The notes: a model not told the origin generated them from the letters alone. A stretch of 64,000 nt of DNA from Deltaproteobacteria bacterium (GCA_016219015.1 JACRCL010000012.1:62001-126000); one strand, 5' to 3'. Counted from the first letter of the stretch, positions 31,916 through 41,391 are shown. Translations and numbers: made by a program.

Positions 31916-34201
31916 TTAGACCCTCACTCGCTTCAACAACGCCGAATTGCTCACAACCGAAAGCGAGCTCATGGCCATTGCCGCCGCCGCTATTATCGGG
32001 TTAAGGAGGCCAAGGGCGGCTATCGGTATGCCTACCGTATTATAGATGAACGCCCAGAAGAGGTTCTGCTTAATCTTCCTCATCGTGGCCTTGCTTAGCC
32101 TTATGCCTTTCAATACGTCGCTCAGGTCGTCCCTCACCAGTATTATGCCGCCGGTCTCCTTCGCCACGTCCGAGCCGCTCCCGATCGCTATCCCGATATC
32201 GGCCTGCGCGAGCGCCGGGGAGTCGTTTATCCCGTCGCCTACCATTGCCACGACCTTGCCTTCGGACTGGAGCCTTTTTATAACGTCGGCCTTGTCCTTC
32301 GGAAGGACGTTCGCAATTATCCTGTCTACCCCTGCGGCCCTGCCTACGGCCTGGGCCGTCCTTTCGTTGTCGCCGGTGAGCATTATGACCTCTATCCCGT
32401 TCTTCTTAAGCTCTTCCACTACAAGGGCCGAGTTCCCCTTCAGCGTGTCGGCGACGGCTATCGCCCCGAGGAACCTGCCGCCCTTTGCCACAATCATCAC
32501 GGTATTGCCCTTCTCCTCAAGGGCCGCGATATCCTTTTCCCATTCCGCCATGTCTATCCCGAGGTCTTTCATGAACTTCCTGTTCCCTATATGAATATCC
32601 GCGCCCTTATGCACGGCCTTGACGCCGTGGCCGGGCACGGCCTCGAACCTTTCGGCGTCGGGCACTTCCATGGACTGCATCTTGGCCCTTTTCATGACAG
32701 CCTCCCCGAGCGGGTGCTCGGAGCCCTTCTCGGCTATGGCGGCTGTTAAAACGACCTCTTCCTCCCTTACCCCTTCGGCCGGGATGACTGCCGTGACCTC
32801 GGGCTCGCCCTTCGTAAGCGTCCCGGTCTTGTCGAAGACAACGGTCTTGAGCTTCTCGGCCCTCTCAAGGTACTCGGCCCCCCTTATGAGGATGCCCATC
32901 TCAGCCCCCTTGCCGACGCCGACCATGAGGGCGGCAGGGGTGGCTATGCCGAGCGCGCACGGGCAGGCGATTATAAGGACAGCCACGAAGGACAGCAGGC
33001 CCGTCGTAAAATCCCCCGAAAGCGTCCATATTATTATCGAGGCGAAGGCTACCCCCACTACGGCGGGCACGAAGTACGCCGCGACACTGTCCGCGAGCCT
33101 CTGTATCTTCGACGAGGACGACTGCGCCTCCTCGACCATCTTTATTATCTGGCTTAAAGTCGTATCGGCCCCAACCCTCTTCGCCCTGAACTTGAAGGAG
33201 CCTACCTTGTTTATCGTGCCGCCTATTACCTCGTCGCCGGGTTTTTTCTCCGTGGGTATCGACTCCCCGGTGAGCATCTTCTCGTCTATCGAAGAATGGC
33301 CTTCCACGATGACCCCGTCAGCCGGGACCTTCTCCCCGGGCCTTACGACCACAAGCTCGTCTACCATCACGGACTCCGCCGGGACGTCCATCTCAACGCC
33401 GTTCCTTATGACGCGCGCGGTCTGGGGCCTTAAATCAAGGAGCTTCCTTATGGCGGCGGAGCTACGCTTCTTTATAATCTCCTCCATGTACTTGCCGAGG
33501 AGCACGAAGGCGATGATTATGGCCGCGACCTCGTAATATACGTTCGTCTCCTTTACCGGCAGCAGGTTCGGGAGGAACGTGACAACGGTGCTGTAGAGGT
33601 ATGCCGTGGAAGTCCCCAGGGCTATCAGCAGGTCCATGTTCGCGGTCCTGTCCTTGATGGCGTGCCACGCCCCTACGTAGAACCCCTTGCCCCCGAAGAC
33701 GAGTATAGGCGTGGTTATTATGAAAAGCCATACCCCCCAGGTGAACCACGGCAGCCAGGGTATCGGCACCCATGTTATGACGGTAGCGCCCGCGGCAAGG
33801 CCGAGGAATACCGCGGCCCTCAATATGGCGAGGGCGAGAACGCCGGTCAGGGCTATCGCCACCCGCCGCTTCATGGACTTAAGCTCTGCCTCAGGGGCCT
33901 CGAAGGTCCTCAGGCACCCTTCCGAGCAGAAGTAATACGTGCGGCCAGCCGTCTCGGCCTTCAAGGAGCGTTCTTTCGGCACGACCATGCCGCATATAGG
34001 GTCCTTTGCCATCTCGCCGTGCGGGGACGCATGCGCCTCTTCAGGGGCCGTCTTTTTCTTCAGATAACCCTCGGGGTCCCTGTCGAACTTTTCCTTGCAG
34101 CTTTTGGCGCAAAAATAAAAAGTAGCCCCTTTATGGACGGAAGTGGCCTTGGCCGAGCTATCCTCTATGGTCATGCCGCAGACCGGGTCCAGGACTTTCA
34201 T
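31916..34201 (-). CDS. Copper-type P1B ATPase with two N-terminal YHS/TRASH metal-binding domains
   Basis: 761 residues. Two TRASH-type domains: DPVCGMTI...FYFCAKSC (about 1-50) and DPICGMVV...YYFCSEGC (about 65-105); the usual N-terminal HMA domain with CxxC is absent. Eight membrane helices with the CPC motif IACPCALGIATPAA, actuator TGES, phosphorylation DKTGTLTKGE, SEHPLGEA and GDGINDSPALAQADIG. Helix residues IYNTVG and MAMSSLSVVSNS fit the Cu(I)-exporting P1B-1 class. It would export copper from the cytoplasm. Monocistronic with its own promoter (34245-34273). Confidence 0.93.
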   Translation of the reverse strand: MKVLDPVCGMTIEDSSAKATSVHKGATFYFCAKSCKEKFDRDPEGYLKKKTAPEEAHASPHGEMAKDPICGMVVPKERSLKAETAGRTYYFCSEGCLRTFEAPEAELKSMKRRVAIALTGVLALAILRAAVFLGLAAGATVITWVPIPWLPWFTWGVWLFIITTPILVFGGKGFYVGAWHAIKDRTANMDLLIALGTSTAYLYSTVVTFLPNLLPVKETNVYYEVAAIIIAFVLLGKYMEEIIKKRSSAAIRKLLDLRPQTARVIRNGVEMDVPAESVMVDELVVVRPGEKVPADGVIVEGHSSIDEKMLTGESIPTEKKPGDEVIGGTINKVGSFKFRAKRVGADTTLSQIIKMVEEAQSSSSKIQRLADSVAAYFVPAVVGVAFASIIIWTLSGDFTTGLLSFVAVLIIACPCALGIATPAALMVGVGKGAEMGILIRGAEYLERAEKLKTVVFDKTGTLTKGEPEVTAVIPAEGVREEEVVLTAAIAEKGSEHPLGEAVMKRAKMQSMEVPDAERFEAVPGHGVKAVHKGADIHIGNRKFMKDLGIDMAEWEKDIAALEEKGNTVMIVAKGGRFLGAIAVADTLKGNSALVVEELKKNGIEVIMLTGDNERTAQAVGRAAGVDRIIANVLPKDKADVIKRLQSEGKVVAMVGDGINDSPALAQADIGIAIGSGSDVAKETGGIILVRDDLSDVLKGIRLSKATMRKIKQNLFWAFIYNTVGIPIAALGLLNPIIAAAAMAMSSLSVVSNSALLKRVRV

Positions 34202-34244
34202 TTACCCTCTCCTTTTAACGAAAAACGCCGATATAACTCTTATT

Positions 34245-34273
34245 ATTATATCATCATTCTACAGAACTTAGAA
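34245..34273 (-). promoter_or_regulatory. Promoter of the P-type ATPase gene
   Basis: Minus strand: TTCTAA (34268-34273), 17-base spacer, perfect TATAAT (34245-34250). The start codon is about 45 bases downstream with AAAAGGAGAGGG before it. The spacer is not the long 19-base type used by MerR/CueR regulators. Confidence 0.6.
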
Positions 34274-34393
34274 TAACCGGGAAAAAGGCCCTTTTCAATT
34301 AAATAAATTTAATTTGTTTAGGTTTTTCAACTATGTTATCTTTAATTATAAGACCCTCCCCCCCATTCCTGGGGATGGATATGAGGAAAACGC

Positions 34394-35458
34394 ATGGACG
34401 AGTTCAGGATAGACAGCCATAAGCTAATGTACCATGTCGAGAGGGTTAATCAATGGTTAAAAGGCGTAGATGTATACCCCATCTACATGGAAGTCTCCCC
34501 CATCGGGGCTTGCAACCACAGGTGCACGTACTGCGCCCTTGACTACATGGAGTACCAGCCCCGCAGCCTCGATACCGGGATGCTCAAGAAGAGGCTTACG
34601 GAGATGGGCTCGCTCGGCGTTAAGAGCATAATGTACGCCGGGGAAGGCGAACCCCTCCTCCATAAGGACATCTCCGAAATAATAAACCACACCAAAGGCT
34701 CGGGCATCGACGTGGCCGTCACCTCGAACGGCGTCCTTTTTACGGACAGGGTCTTCGAGGCCTGTTTGAAGTCCATTACATGGATAAAGATAAGCATAAA
34801 CGCCGCCTGCCCCGAGACCTACTCGAAAATACACAGGACAAAGGAAGAAGACTTCGGCAAGGTCATCGAGAATATCTCCAGGGCCGTAAGGTTCAGGGAG
34901 GCAAATAAGCTCACCTCGACCATAGGCATGCAGATGATACTCCTCCCGGAGAACGTAAACGAGGCAGCGACCCTCGCCAGGAAGGCGAAGGATATCGGGG
35001 CCGACTACCTCGTCATAAAGTCCTATTCCCAGCATTTAAAGAGCCTCACGAAAAAATACGCCGGCTTCAGCTACGCCAATTACCTCGACCTGAACAAAGA
35101 GCTTCAAAAGATATCGGATTCGAGGTTCAAGGTCGTCTTCAGGGAGAACGCCATGCGGAAACTCGAAGAGGGCCGCACTTACAGGCAGTGCATGGCCCTG
35201 CCCTTCTGGTCGTACATAGACTCCGGTGGCGGGGTCTGGGGGTGCAGCGCCTTCCTGAACGACGACAGGTTCCTCTTCGGCAACATCAACACGAGCACCT
35301 TCGAGGAGGTCTGGAAGGGCGAGAAGAGGAAAAAGGCGCTTGCCTTCGTTGAAAAGGAACTCGATATCAGAGAGTGCAGGAAGAACTGCAGGATGGACGA
35401 GGTAAACAGGTACCTCTGGGAGCTTAAGAACCCGTCAAAGCATGTGAACTTCATCTAA
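34394..35458 (+). CDS. Radical SAM/SPASM protein
   Basis: 354 residues. Radical SAM cluster motif CNHRCTYC (near 37-44), GEGEP (near 82) and a C-terminal SPASM-like set of cysteines: CMALPF, WGCSAF and ECRKNC (about 270-335). SPASM proteins hold extra iron-sulfur clusters and modify peptides, sugars or alcohols. I cannot assign the substrate. AT-rich promoter DNA lies upstream (34290-34375). A palindromic element separates it from the E1 alpha gene; otherwise it is on the same strand as the cluster that follows. Confidence 0.85.
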   Translation: MDEFRIDSHKLMYHVERVNQWLKGVDVYPIYMEVSPIGACNHRCTYCALDYMEYQPRSLDTGMLKKRLTEMGSLGVKSIMYAGEGEPLLHKDISEIINHTKGSGIDVAVTSNGVLFTDRVFEACLKSITWIKISINAACPETYSKIHRTKEEDFGKVIENISRAVRFREANKLTSTIGMQMILLPENVNEAATLARKAKDIGADYLVIKSYSQHLKSLTKKYAGFSYANYLDLNKELQKISDSRFKVVFRENAMRKLEEGRTYRQCMALPFWSYIDSGGGVWGCSAFLNDDRFLFGNINTSTFEEVWKGEKRKKALAFVEKELDIRECRKNCRMDEVNRYLWELKNPSKHVNFI

Positions 35459-35618
35459 GGAACCTCTGATTAATCATGTCTTCCTGTCATTCTGAGGAAG
35501 CGGAGCGACCGAAGAATCTGTAACCTGATTTACTACGAGATTCTTCCCCTTCGCTTCGCTCAGGGCTTCGGCTCACACGCTCAGAATGACAAGCAGTTGC
35601 GGATTAATCAGAGGTTCC
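35459..35618. mobile_element. Miniature element with perfect 17-bp inverted ends and TGTCATTCTGAG core (copy C)
   Basis: 160 bases: GGAACCTCTGATTAATC at the left and its perfect complement at the right. Nested inside is the CTGTCATTCTGAGGAAGC...GCTCAGAATGACA palindrome also present at 12135 and 31212. The left end begins at the base after the TAA stop of the radical SAM gene. No coding capacity. Confidence 0.83.
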
Positions 35619-35634
35619 TGAGAAAGACTCCGGG

Positions 35635-36648
35635 ATGAAAGAAGACCTACTAAAACACTACGGCATGAACACGATTACGAGAAAGCTCCTCGTCGAGATG
35701 TACTCGGTGATGCTCAGGATACGCATGTTCGAGGAACGGGTCGTTGACCTTTACCCCGAGCAGGAGATGAAGTGCCCCGTCCACCTCTATATCGGGCAGG
35801 AGGCGATAGCCGCCGGGGTCTGCCTGAACCTGAAGAAAGAAGACTACCTCTTCTCCAACCACAGGGGCCACGGACACTGCCTCGCCAAGGGGAGCGCCAT
35901 GGGCCCTCTGATGGCCGAGTTCTACGGGAAAAAGTCCGGGTGCAGCCGCGGTAAAGGCGGCTCCATGCACATCATAGACGTAGAAAACGGGATACTCGGC
36001 ACTTCCGCCATAGTCGGCGGCGGAATCCCGATGGGCGTGGGCGCGGCCCTTGCCTCCACGATGAGGGGGGAAGACAGGGTCACGGCCATATTCTTCGGGG
36101 ACGGGGCCTACGACGAAGGGGCGTTCTACGAGGCCTTCAACTTCGCGTCTTTAAAGAAGCTCCCGGTAGTTTTCATCTGCGAGAACAACTTCTACGCCAC
36201 GAACTCGCACCAGTCCGCGCGCCAGCCCGGGTGCAGGATATCGGATGCGGCCGCGGCCTTCGACGCGCACGGGGTATGCGTTGACGGCAACGACGTCATA
36301 GCAGTCTACAAGGCGTCACAGGACGCGGTCACAAGGGCAAGGAGGGGCGGCGGGCCTTCGCTCATCGAGGCGAAGACCTACAGGTGGAAAGGCCACGTGG
36401 GGCACGAGGAGGACCACCCCAAGGGGTGCAGGCCCAAGGAGGAGCTCGACTACTGGAAGGAGCGCGACCCCTTGAAGGTCTTCAGGGAGATGCTCCTTAA
36501 AAGAGACGTGATGACCGCCTCCGAGCTCGACGAAATCGGCGCGTCGATAAAGCAAGAGCTTGACGCGGCGGTAAGGTTCGCGAAGGAAAGCCCCTACCCT
36601 GATGAAGACGAGCTTCTGAAGGACGTATATTCCGGGGGGATGAGCTGA
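35635..36648 (+). CDS. TPP-dependent 2-oxoacid dehydrogenase-type E1 component, alpha subunit
   Basis: 337 residues. Matches pyruvate/acetoin/branched-chain dehydrogenase E1 alpha: MLRIRMFEERVVDLY, HLYIGQEAIAAGVCLNL, SNHRGHGHCLAKG, RGKGGSMHI, and the TPP/Mg motif GDGAYDEGAFYEAFNFA ending ENN (near 160-190). It decarboxylates a 2-oxoacid with thiamine diphosphate. The stop overlaps the beta-subunit ATG (TGATG). No lipoyl E2 or E3 gene is near, so the acceptor is not the usual complex. Neighbouring radical SAM and glycosyltransferase genes suggest a biosynthetic role. Confidence 0.87.
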   Translation: MKEDLLKHYGMNTITRKLLVEMYSVMLRIRMFEERVVDLYPEQEMKCPVHLYIGQEAIAAGVCLNLKKEDYLFSNHRGHGHCLAKGSAMGPLMAEFYGKKSGCSRGKGGSMHIIDVENGILGTSAIVGGGIPMGVGAALASTMRGEDRVTAIFFGDGAYDEGAFYEAFNFASLKKLPVVFICENNFYATNSHQSARQPGCRISDAAAAFDAHGVCVDGNDVIAVYKASQDAVTRARRGGGPSLIEAKTYRWKGHVGHEEDHPKGCRPKEELDYWKERDPLKVFREMLLKRDVMTASELDEIGASIKQELDAAVRFAKESPYPDEDELLKDVYSGGMS

Positions 36649-37700
36649 TGCCCTGGACAAAGGTCTACGGCAACAAGGCCGAATTCGAAAAGCTCTCAGG
36701 CTCGACACCGGGCTTGAGGGGCATCACCTACAAAGATGCGCTCCTCGAAGCGACCACCCAGATGCTCGCCTCGGACAAGAACGTCTTCGTCCTCGGCGAG
36801 GGCGTGGACGACGCCGGCGGGGTCTTCGGCACCACAAGGGACCTCCATAAGAAATTCGGCAAGGACCGGGTCATAGACACCCCGCTTGCCGAGAACGGGG
36901 TCACGGGGATAGCCATAGGCGCGGCTCTCGCGGGCATGCGCCCCATACTCGTCCACATGCGGGTCGATTTCATGCCCCTTTCCATGGACCAGATAATGAA
37001 CCACGCCGCCAAATGGCATTATATGTTCGGCGGTAAAGTCAGCGTGCCTGTGACCATAAGGAGCATAATAGGCCGCGGCTGGGGCTCGGCGGCCCAGCAT
37101 TCCCAGAGCCTCCAGTCCCTTTTCGCGCACATACCGGGGCTCAAGGTCGTCATGCCCGCCACCCCCTATGACGCCAAGGGGCTGTTAAGGTCGAGCGTAT
37201 ACGACGGCAACCCCGTCGTCTTCATCGAGCACAGGTGGCTCTACGAGCACATCGGCCATGTGCCGGAGGAGGCATATACCGTGCCCATCGGCAAGGCCGT
37301 CGTAAGGAGGAAAGGCGCCGACGTGACGATAGCCGCGGCGTCCCTGATGGTCTATGAGGCGATGAAGGCGGCGGAGGACCTGAAGGCCGAAGGCATTGAC
37401 TGCGAGGTAATAGACTTGAGGACCATAAAGCCCCTCGATATCGAGACCCTTACGGGGTCGGTTAAAAAGACCGGCAGGCTCGTCGTGGCTGACACAGGGT
37501 GGAAGGAGTTCGGCATCGGGGCCGAGGTCATAGCAAGGGTAGTGGAGGAGGCGTTCCATGCCCTCAAGGCCCCGGCTGTCCGGGTAGCGCTGCCCGATGT
37601 CCCTACGCCCGCAAGCCCCGTGCTCGAAAAGGCCTTCTACCCCGGCAAGGAGCATATAATCGAGGCGGTAAAAAAGATGCTCGTGAGGGAACGGCCTTAA
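36648..37700 (+). CDS. TPP-dependent 2-oxoacid dehydrogenase-type E1 component, beta subunit
   Basis: 350 residues. Transketolase pyrimidine-binding domain (ITYKDALLEATTQML, GEGVDDAGGVFGTTRDLHKKFG, DTPLAENGVTGIAIGAALAG) and C-terminal transketolase domain (ADVTIAAASLMVYEAMKAA, DLRTIKPLDIETL). The N-terminal 25 residues are an extension before the conserved start. It overlaps the alpha gene by one base and is 2 bases from the next gene; it forms an alpha2beta2 E1 with 35635-36648. Confidence 0.88.
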   Translation: MPWTKVYGNKAEFEKLSGSTPGLRGITYKDALLEATTQMLASDKNVFVLGEGVDDAGGVFGTTRDLHKKFGKDRVIDTPLAENGVTGIAIGAALAGMRPILVHMRVDFMPLSMDQIMNHAAKWHYMFGGKVSVPVTIRSIIGRGWGSAAQHSQSLQSLFAHIPGLKVVMPATPYDAKGLLRSSVYDGNPVVFIEHRWLYEHIGHVPEEAYTVPIGKAVVRRKGADVTIAAASLMVYEAMKAAEDLKAEGIDCEVIDLRTIKPLDIETLTGSVKKTGRLVVADTGWKEFGIGAEVIARVVEEAFHALKAPAVRVALPDVPTPASPVLEKAFYPGKEHIIEAVKKMLVRERP

Positions 37701-37702
37701 CG

Positions 37703-38458
37703 ATGGGGCAGGAGAGGAAGCCGAGCATTTCGATAATAATCCCGTGCCTGAACGAGGAGGCCAACTTAAGAGGCGCGGTAGATTGTGTAAAAGAAGCCCT
37801 CAAGGACTCGAACAGGTTTAGCAGTTACGAGATACTCATCTTCAACGACTTCAGCACGGATGATACCGGCAGGATAGCCGAGGAGATAAAGAAGGAAGAA
37901 AAAGGGGTAAGGGTCATCCACAACGAGCGGAACATGGGTTTCGGCTACAATTATACCGAGGGCGTGAGGCTCGCAAAAAAGGACTACATCATAATGGTGC
38001 CGGGGGACAACGAGATACCGGCCGAGGCGATAAAGAAGATATTCGCCCATGTGGGCGTGGCCGACATCGTCATCCCCTACACCGCCAACCCGGAGGTAAG
38101 GGGCTTTTCAAGGAGGGTCATTTCAAGGCTCTTCGTGATCCTCATAAACGGTCTTTTCAGCATGAAAGTAGCCTACTACAACGGCACGTGCGTCATAAAG
38201 AGCCCGCTATTGAAGAAAGTCCCGCTGAAGACCTGGGGCTTCGCTTACATGGCCGCGATACTCGTAAGGCTCTTGAAATCCGGCGCGAGCTTCGTGGAGG
38301 TCGGGGTTGACATAAAGTCGAGGCAGGCCGGAAAGACCAAGGCGTTCAGGCTGAAGAACATAGCGAGCGTCGTAAGCGCGATAGCGGGGCTCTTCTGGGA
38401 AGTGCGGGTAAAAGAGCGGGCGCGGTACAAAGCAATTGCAAAGAGGATAGAGGCCTAA
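37703..38458 (+). CDS. Family 2 glycosyltransferase
   Basis: 251 residues from the ATG at 37703 (the frame is open upstream but inside the E1 beta gene). GT-A domain: SIIIPCLNEEANLRGAV, IFNDFSTDDTGRIAEEI, NMGFGYNYTEGVRLAKKDY, and the DxD-equivalent VPGDNEIP. The C-terminal part has hydrophobic stretches (RLFVILINGLFSM) suggesting membrane association, as in polyprenyl-phosphate glycosyltransferases. Tightly packed in the operon (2-base gap upstream, 3-base gap downstream). Confidence 0.83.
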   Translation: MGQERKPSISIIIPCLNEEANLRGAVDCVKEALKDSNRFSSYEILIFNDFSTDDTGRIAEEIKKEEKGVRVIHNERNMGFGYNYTEGVRLAKKDYIIMVPGDNEIPAEAIKKIFAHVGVADIVIPYTANPEVRGFSRRVISRLFVILINGLFSMKVAYYNGTCVIKSPLLKKVPLKTWGFAYMAAILVRLLKSGASFVEVGVDIKSRQAGKTKAFRLKNIASVVSAIAGLFWEVRVKERARYKAIAKRIEA

Positions 38459-38461
38459 ATC

Positions 38462-39946
38462 TTGAAGATACTCTTCGTCATAAAGGACGTCGAATACATC
38501 GACCCGATGGGCATAATGCTCCTTTCCGCGCTCGCTAAAGAGAGGGGCCATTCCACCCACATAGCCGTGCTCGCTGACGGCGACCTCGTCGAGAAGGTCA
38601 AGTCGATCAGGCCCGACGTCGCCGCCTTCAGCGCCAAGACCGGCGAGCACAAATACTACATCGCGGCCAACGAGCTTATAAAGGGCATAAGCAAGGAGAT
38701 ATTCACGGTAATCGGCGGCCCGCACGCGACATTCTTCCCGGAGATGATAGAGAAGCACCCGTTCGACGCGCTCTGCGTTGGAGAGGGCGACGACGCCTGG
38801 CCGGAGCTTCTGGATGCCATAAACACGGGCAAACCGTTCGACAACATACCCAACATAATCACGAAGAGGAACTTCGATAGATCCAAGCCTCTGCCGCTAC
38901 GCATGCGGAGGAGGTCTCTGGACGACCTGCCGTTCCTCGACAGGGACCTGTTCTACTCATCCACGCGGCTCGGCAGGTTCCCGATGCGGAGCTTCATGGT
39001 CGGCCGGGGCTGCCCTTACAAGTGCACCTACTGCTTCAACCACAAATACAACATGCTCTACAAGGGCAAGGGCCCGCTCGCTTCACGCATGAGCGTTGAC
39101 AGGGCCATAGCCGAGCTGAAAGAGCTTAAAAAGAAGCACGAGACGCAGTTCATAAAGTTCTACGACGACATATTCGTTTTGAAAGACGACGAGTGGCTCG
39201 ACGAGTTCTCCGTGAAATACCCGCGCGAGATAGGCGTCCCCTTCCACTGCCTCATGAGGGCGAACCTTCTGACCGAATCTATACTCGTAAAGCTCAAGAA
39301 GGCCGGGCTCGCCTCCATGAGCATGTCGATAGAGAGCGGGAACGACAAGATTAGAAATGAAGTCCTCAAGAGGAACATGAGCAGGGAGACGATGGTCGGG
39401 GCCTTCGACCTCTGCGCCAGGCACAATGTCCCGACCTTCTCCAATACCATCTTCGCCATCCCGGGGTCGTCCCTGAAAGAAGACATAGAGTCCCTCGACC
39501 TGAACCTTAGGTGCAAGGTGGCCCTCGGCGAGTTCCCGCTCTTCTTCCCCTACCCTGAGACCGAGCTTGCCAACTACGCCATAAAAAGGGGCGACTTCGA
39601 CGGCGACTACGACAGGCTCCACATGAGCTACCAGTCAACGTCGCCGCTTAATTGCTTCACGAAAAAGGAGAAGCTCCTCCAGAGGAACCTTTCGCTCCTG
39701 TCGACAGTCTGCCTCTGGAAGCCGGGGATGAGGGACCTGGTGGTGAACCACCTCATAAAGCTCCCCTTCCCGAGGCTATATTTCCTGATGTACTATCTCG
39801 TGAAGGCCTACGTGGTAAAGACGAAGATATACCCGATGAAGTTCTCGCTGGTGAATACCCTGAGGGGGGTCTACGAGAGCTTCGTGCTCGAGAACTTCAA
39901 GCACTCCGAGGAGGTCTTTACCAAGGAGAGCCTGAGGAAACTGTAG
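38462..39946 (+). CDS. B12-binding-type radical SAM protein
   Basis: 494 residues from a TTG start at 38462. N-terminal Rossmann-like B12-binding domain (1 to about 140: DPMGIMLLSALAKERGHSTH, IGGPHATFFPEMI, GEGDDAWPELL) but no DxHxxG cobalamin His motif, as in many members. Radical SAM cluster GRGCPYKCTYC near 180, then a long C-terminal part. Family members methylate unreactive carbons, form rings or act in lipid and glycan tailoring. Substrate unknown. Third component of the radical SAM/E1 cluster. Confidence 0.85.
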   Translation: MKILFVIKDVEYIDPMGIMLLSALAKERGHSTHIAVLADGDLVEKVKSIRPDVAAFSAKTGEHKYYIAANELIKGISKEIFTVIGGPHATFFPEMIEKHPFDALCVGEGDDAWPELLDAINTGKPFDNIPNIITKRNFDRSKPLPLRMRRRSLDDLPFLDRDLFYSSTRLGRFPMRSFMVGRGCPYKCTYCFNHKYNMLYKGKGPLASRMSVDRAIAELKELKKKHETQFIKFYDDIFVLKDDEWLDEFSVKYPREIGVPFHCLMRANLLTESILVKLKKAGLASMSMSIESGNDKIRNEVLKRNMSRETMVGAFDLCARHNVPTFSNTIFAIPGSSLKEDIESLDLNLRCKVALGEFPLFFPYPETELANYAIKRGDFDGDYDRLHMSYQSTSPLNCFTKKEKLLQRNLSLLSTVCLWKPGMRDLVVNHLIKLPFPRLYFLMYYLVKAYVVKTKIYPMKFSLVNTLRGVYESFVLENFKHSEEVFTKESLRKL

Positions 39947-39955
39947 GAGCAGCGC

Positions 39956-40456
39956 ATGAGGCCAAGGGAACACCTTATATACGGGAGCTTAGCTTCAGCG
40001 GCGCTTTACCCGGCGATTGGCGCGGACGCGGTATTTTTCTGGGGCGCGTCGATAGCCATAGACATAGACCATTACGGCGATTACATTTACCGTAACGGCT
40101 TCAGGGACTTCAGCGTAAGAAAGATGTTCGGCTACCATGCCGCGATGGAGAGTTTCTGGAGGAGCCCGGAGTTCCTGAACGTGGAGGTCTTCCATTCGGC
40201 CGAGTTCATGGTCCCGTTCTACATCATAGCGCGCCTTACGGGCTCGACGGCGCTCATGGCCGTTTTCTGGGGGTTCCTGTTCCATATAGTCCTCGACATG
40301 GTCTTTCTGTGGAGGCTCAAGATATTTTCCAACAGGGCGCATTCTTTCGCCGAGTATTTCCTGAGGAAGCGCGCGATGGAAAGAAATGGGCTGTACCCGT
40401 CGCGCGTCTATAGCGAGGCGATAAGGATGGCAGATAGTCCTGATTACAGGGGGTAG
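39956..40456 (+). CDS. Small integral membrane protein (YdjM/metal-dependent-hydrolase-like)
   Basis: 166 residues. Three or four hydrophobic segments (LIYGSLASAALYPAIGADAVFFWG; FMVPFYIIARLTG; LMAVFWGFLFHIVLDMVFL). IAIDIDHYGDY resembles the D.DH motif of the YdjM/PF04307 membrane hydrolase group, and another His lies in LFHIVLDM. The assignment is tentative. Packed between the B12-type radical SAM and GT9 genes. Confidence 0.6.
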   Translation: MRPREHLIYGSLASAALYPAIGADAVFFWGASIAIDIDHYGDYIYRNGFRDFSVRKMFGYHAAMESFWRSPEFLNVEVFHSAEFMVPFYIIARLTGSTALMAVFWGFLFHIVLDMVFLWRLKIFSNRAHSFAEYFLRKRAMERNGLYPSRVYSEAIRMADSPDYRG

Positions 40457-40458
40457 AG

Positions 40459-41391
40459 ATGGCGGAGAAGGTCCTTATAATAAAGCTCGGCTACTCGGAA
40501 ACGCTCGTGGGCGAGATAAGCAGGAAGACGAGCCTCGGGGACGTGCTCCGCAGCACCGTGCTCCTGAACCAGTTCAAGGGGGCCCATGTCACGTGGCTCG
40601 TGGACGAGAAGGCGATAGCGCTCCTAAAGGGCAACCCCTTGATCGCCCGCATAATGCCTTACGACCTTACCACCATACTCCAGCTCAAGGCCGAGAGGTT
40701 CGACACCGTCGTGAACCTGGAGAAGGTCGCCGGCATCTGCGCCTTCGCGGACTCCCTTACCGCGTGGAGGCGTTTCGGGTTCAGGTTCGACCCTGATACG
40801 GGCACGGCGCTCGCCTACGACGGCAGCCAGCAGGTGCTCGAGCTCTGCATGAGCCAGAAGGACAAGCTCAAGAACAAGAAATACTGGGAGGACTTCCTCT
40901 TCGAGATGGTCGGGAGCAAATGGCACGGCGAGATCCCTACCATCGGGTACAAGCCGACGTCAAAGGAGGTCTTTGATATCGGCTTCAACCACAACGTCGG
41001 CGACAAGTGGCCGATAAAGGCGTGGCCAGCGGGGTACTGGAAAGAGCTCGAGGCCATGATAGGGACACGGTACTCGGTTTCGTGGCAGCAGGGGCTCAAA
41101 TCGATAGAGGAGTACATCGAGTGGATAAATTCCTGCTCGCTTTTGGTCACCAACGACAGCCTCGGCCTCCACATAGCCCACGCGCTCGGCAAAAAGATCG
41201 TGTCGATGTTCGGGCCGACCCTTTCGAGCGAGGTCTACGTGGAAGACGAAAAAGGGGTAAAGCTCCTGCCGGAGAAGGAATACGACTGCATGCCGTGCCT
41301 CTCGACCGTCTGCGTGAAGGAAAGGCCCTGCATGTACGACATATCCCCGAGGACCGTTTTTAAAGAGATAGAAAGACTGCTTGGGAAATAA
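40459..41391 (+). CDS. Family 9 glycosyltransferase (heptosyltransferase-like)
   Basis: 310 residues with a GT-B fold. N-terminal KVLIIKLGYSETL and SLGDVLRSTVLLNQFKGAHVTWLVDEKA; C-terminal nucleotide-sugar site CSLLVTNDSLGLHIAHALGKKIVSMFGPT. A cysteine-containing tail (CMPCLSTVCVKERPCM) near 275-290 is common in ADP-heptosyltransferases. It probably adds a sugar to a lipopolysaccharide-type or other surface glycan. It starts 2 bases after the previous stop. Confidence 0.87.
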   Translation: MAEKVLIIKLGYSETLVGEISRKTSLGDVLRSTVLLNQFKGAHVTWLVDEKAIALLKGNPLIARIMPYDLTTILQLKAERFDTVVNLEKVAGICAFADSLTAWRRFGFRFDPDTGTALAYDGSQQVLELCMSQKDKLKNKKYWEDFLFEMVGSKWHGEIPTIGYKPTSKEVFDIGFNHNVGDKWPIKAWPAGYWKELEAMIGTRYSVSWQQGLKSIEEYIEWINSCSLLVTNDSLGLHIAHALGKKIVSMFGPTLSSEVYVEDEKGVKLLPEKEYDCMPCLSTVCVKERPCMYDISPRTVFKEIERLLGK

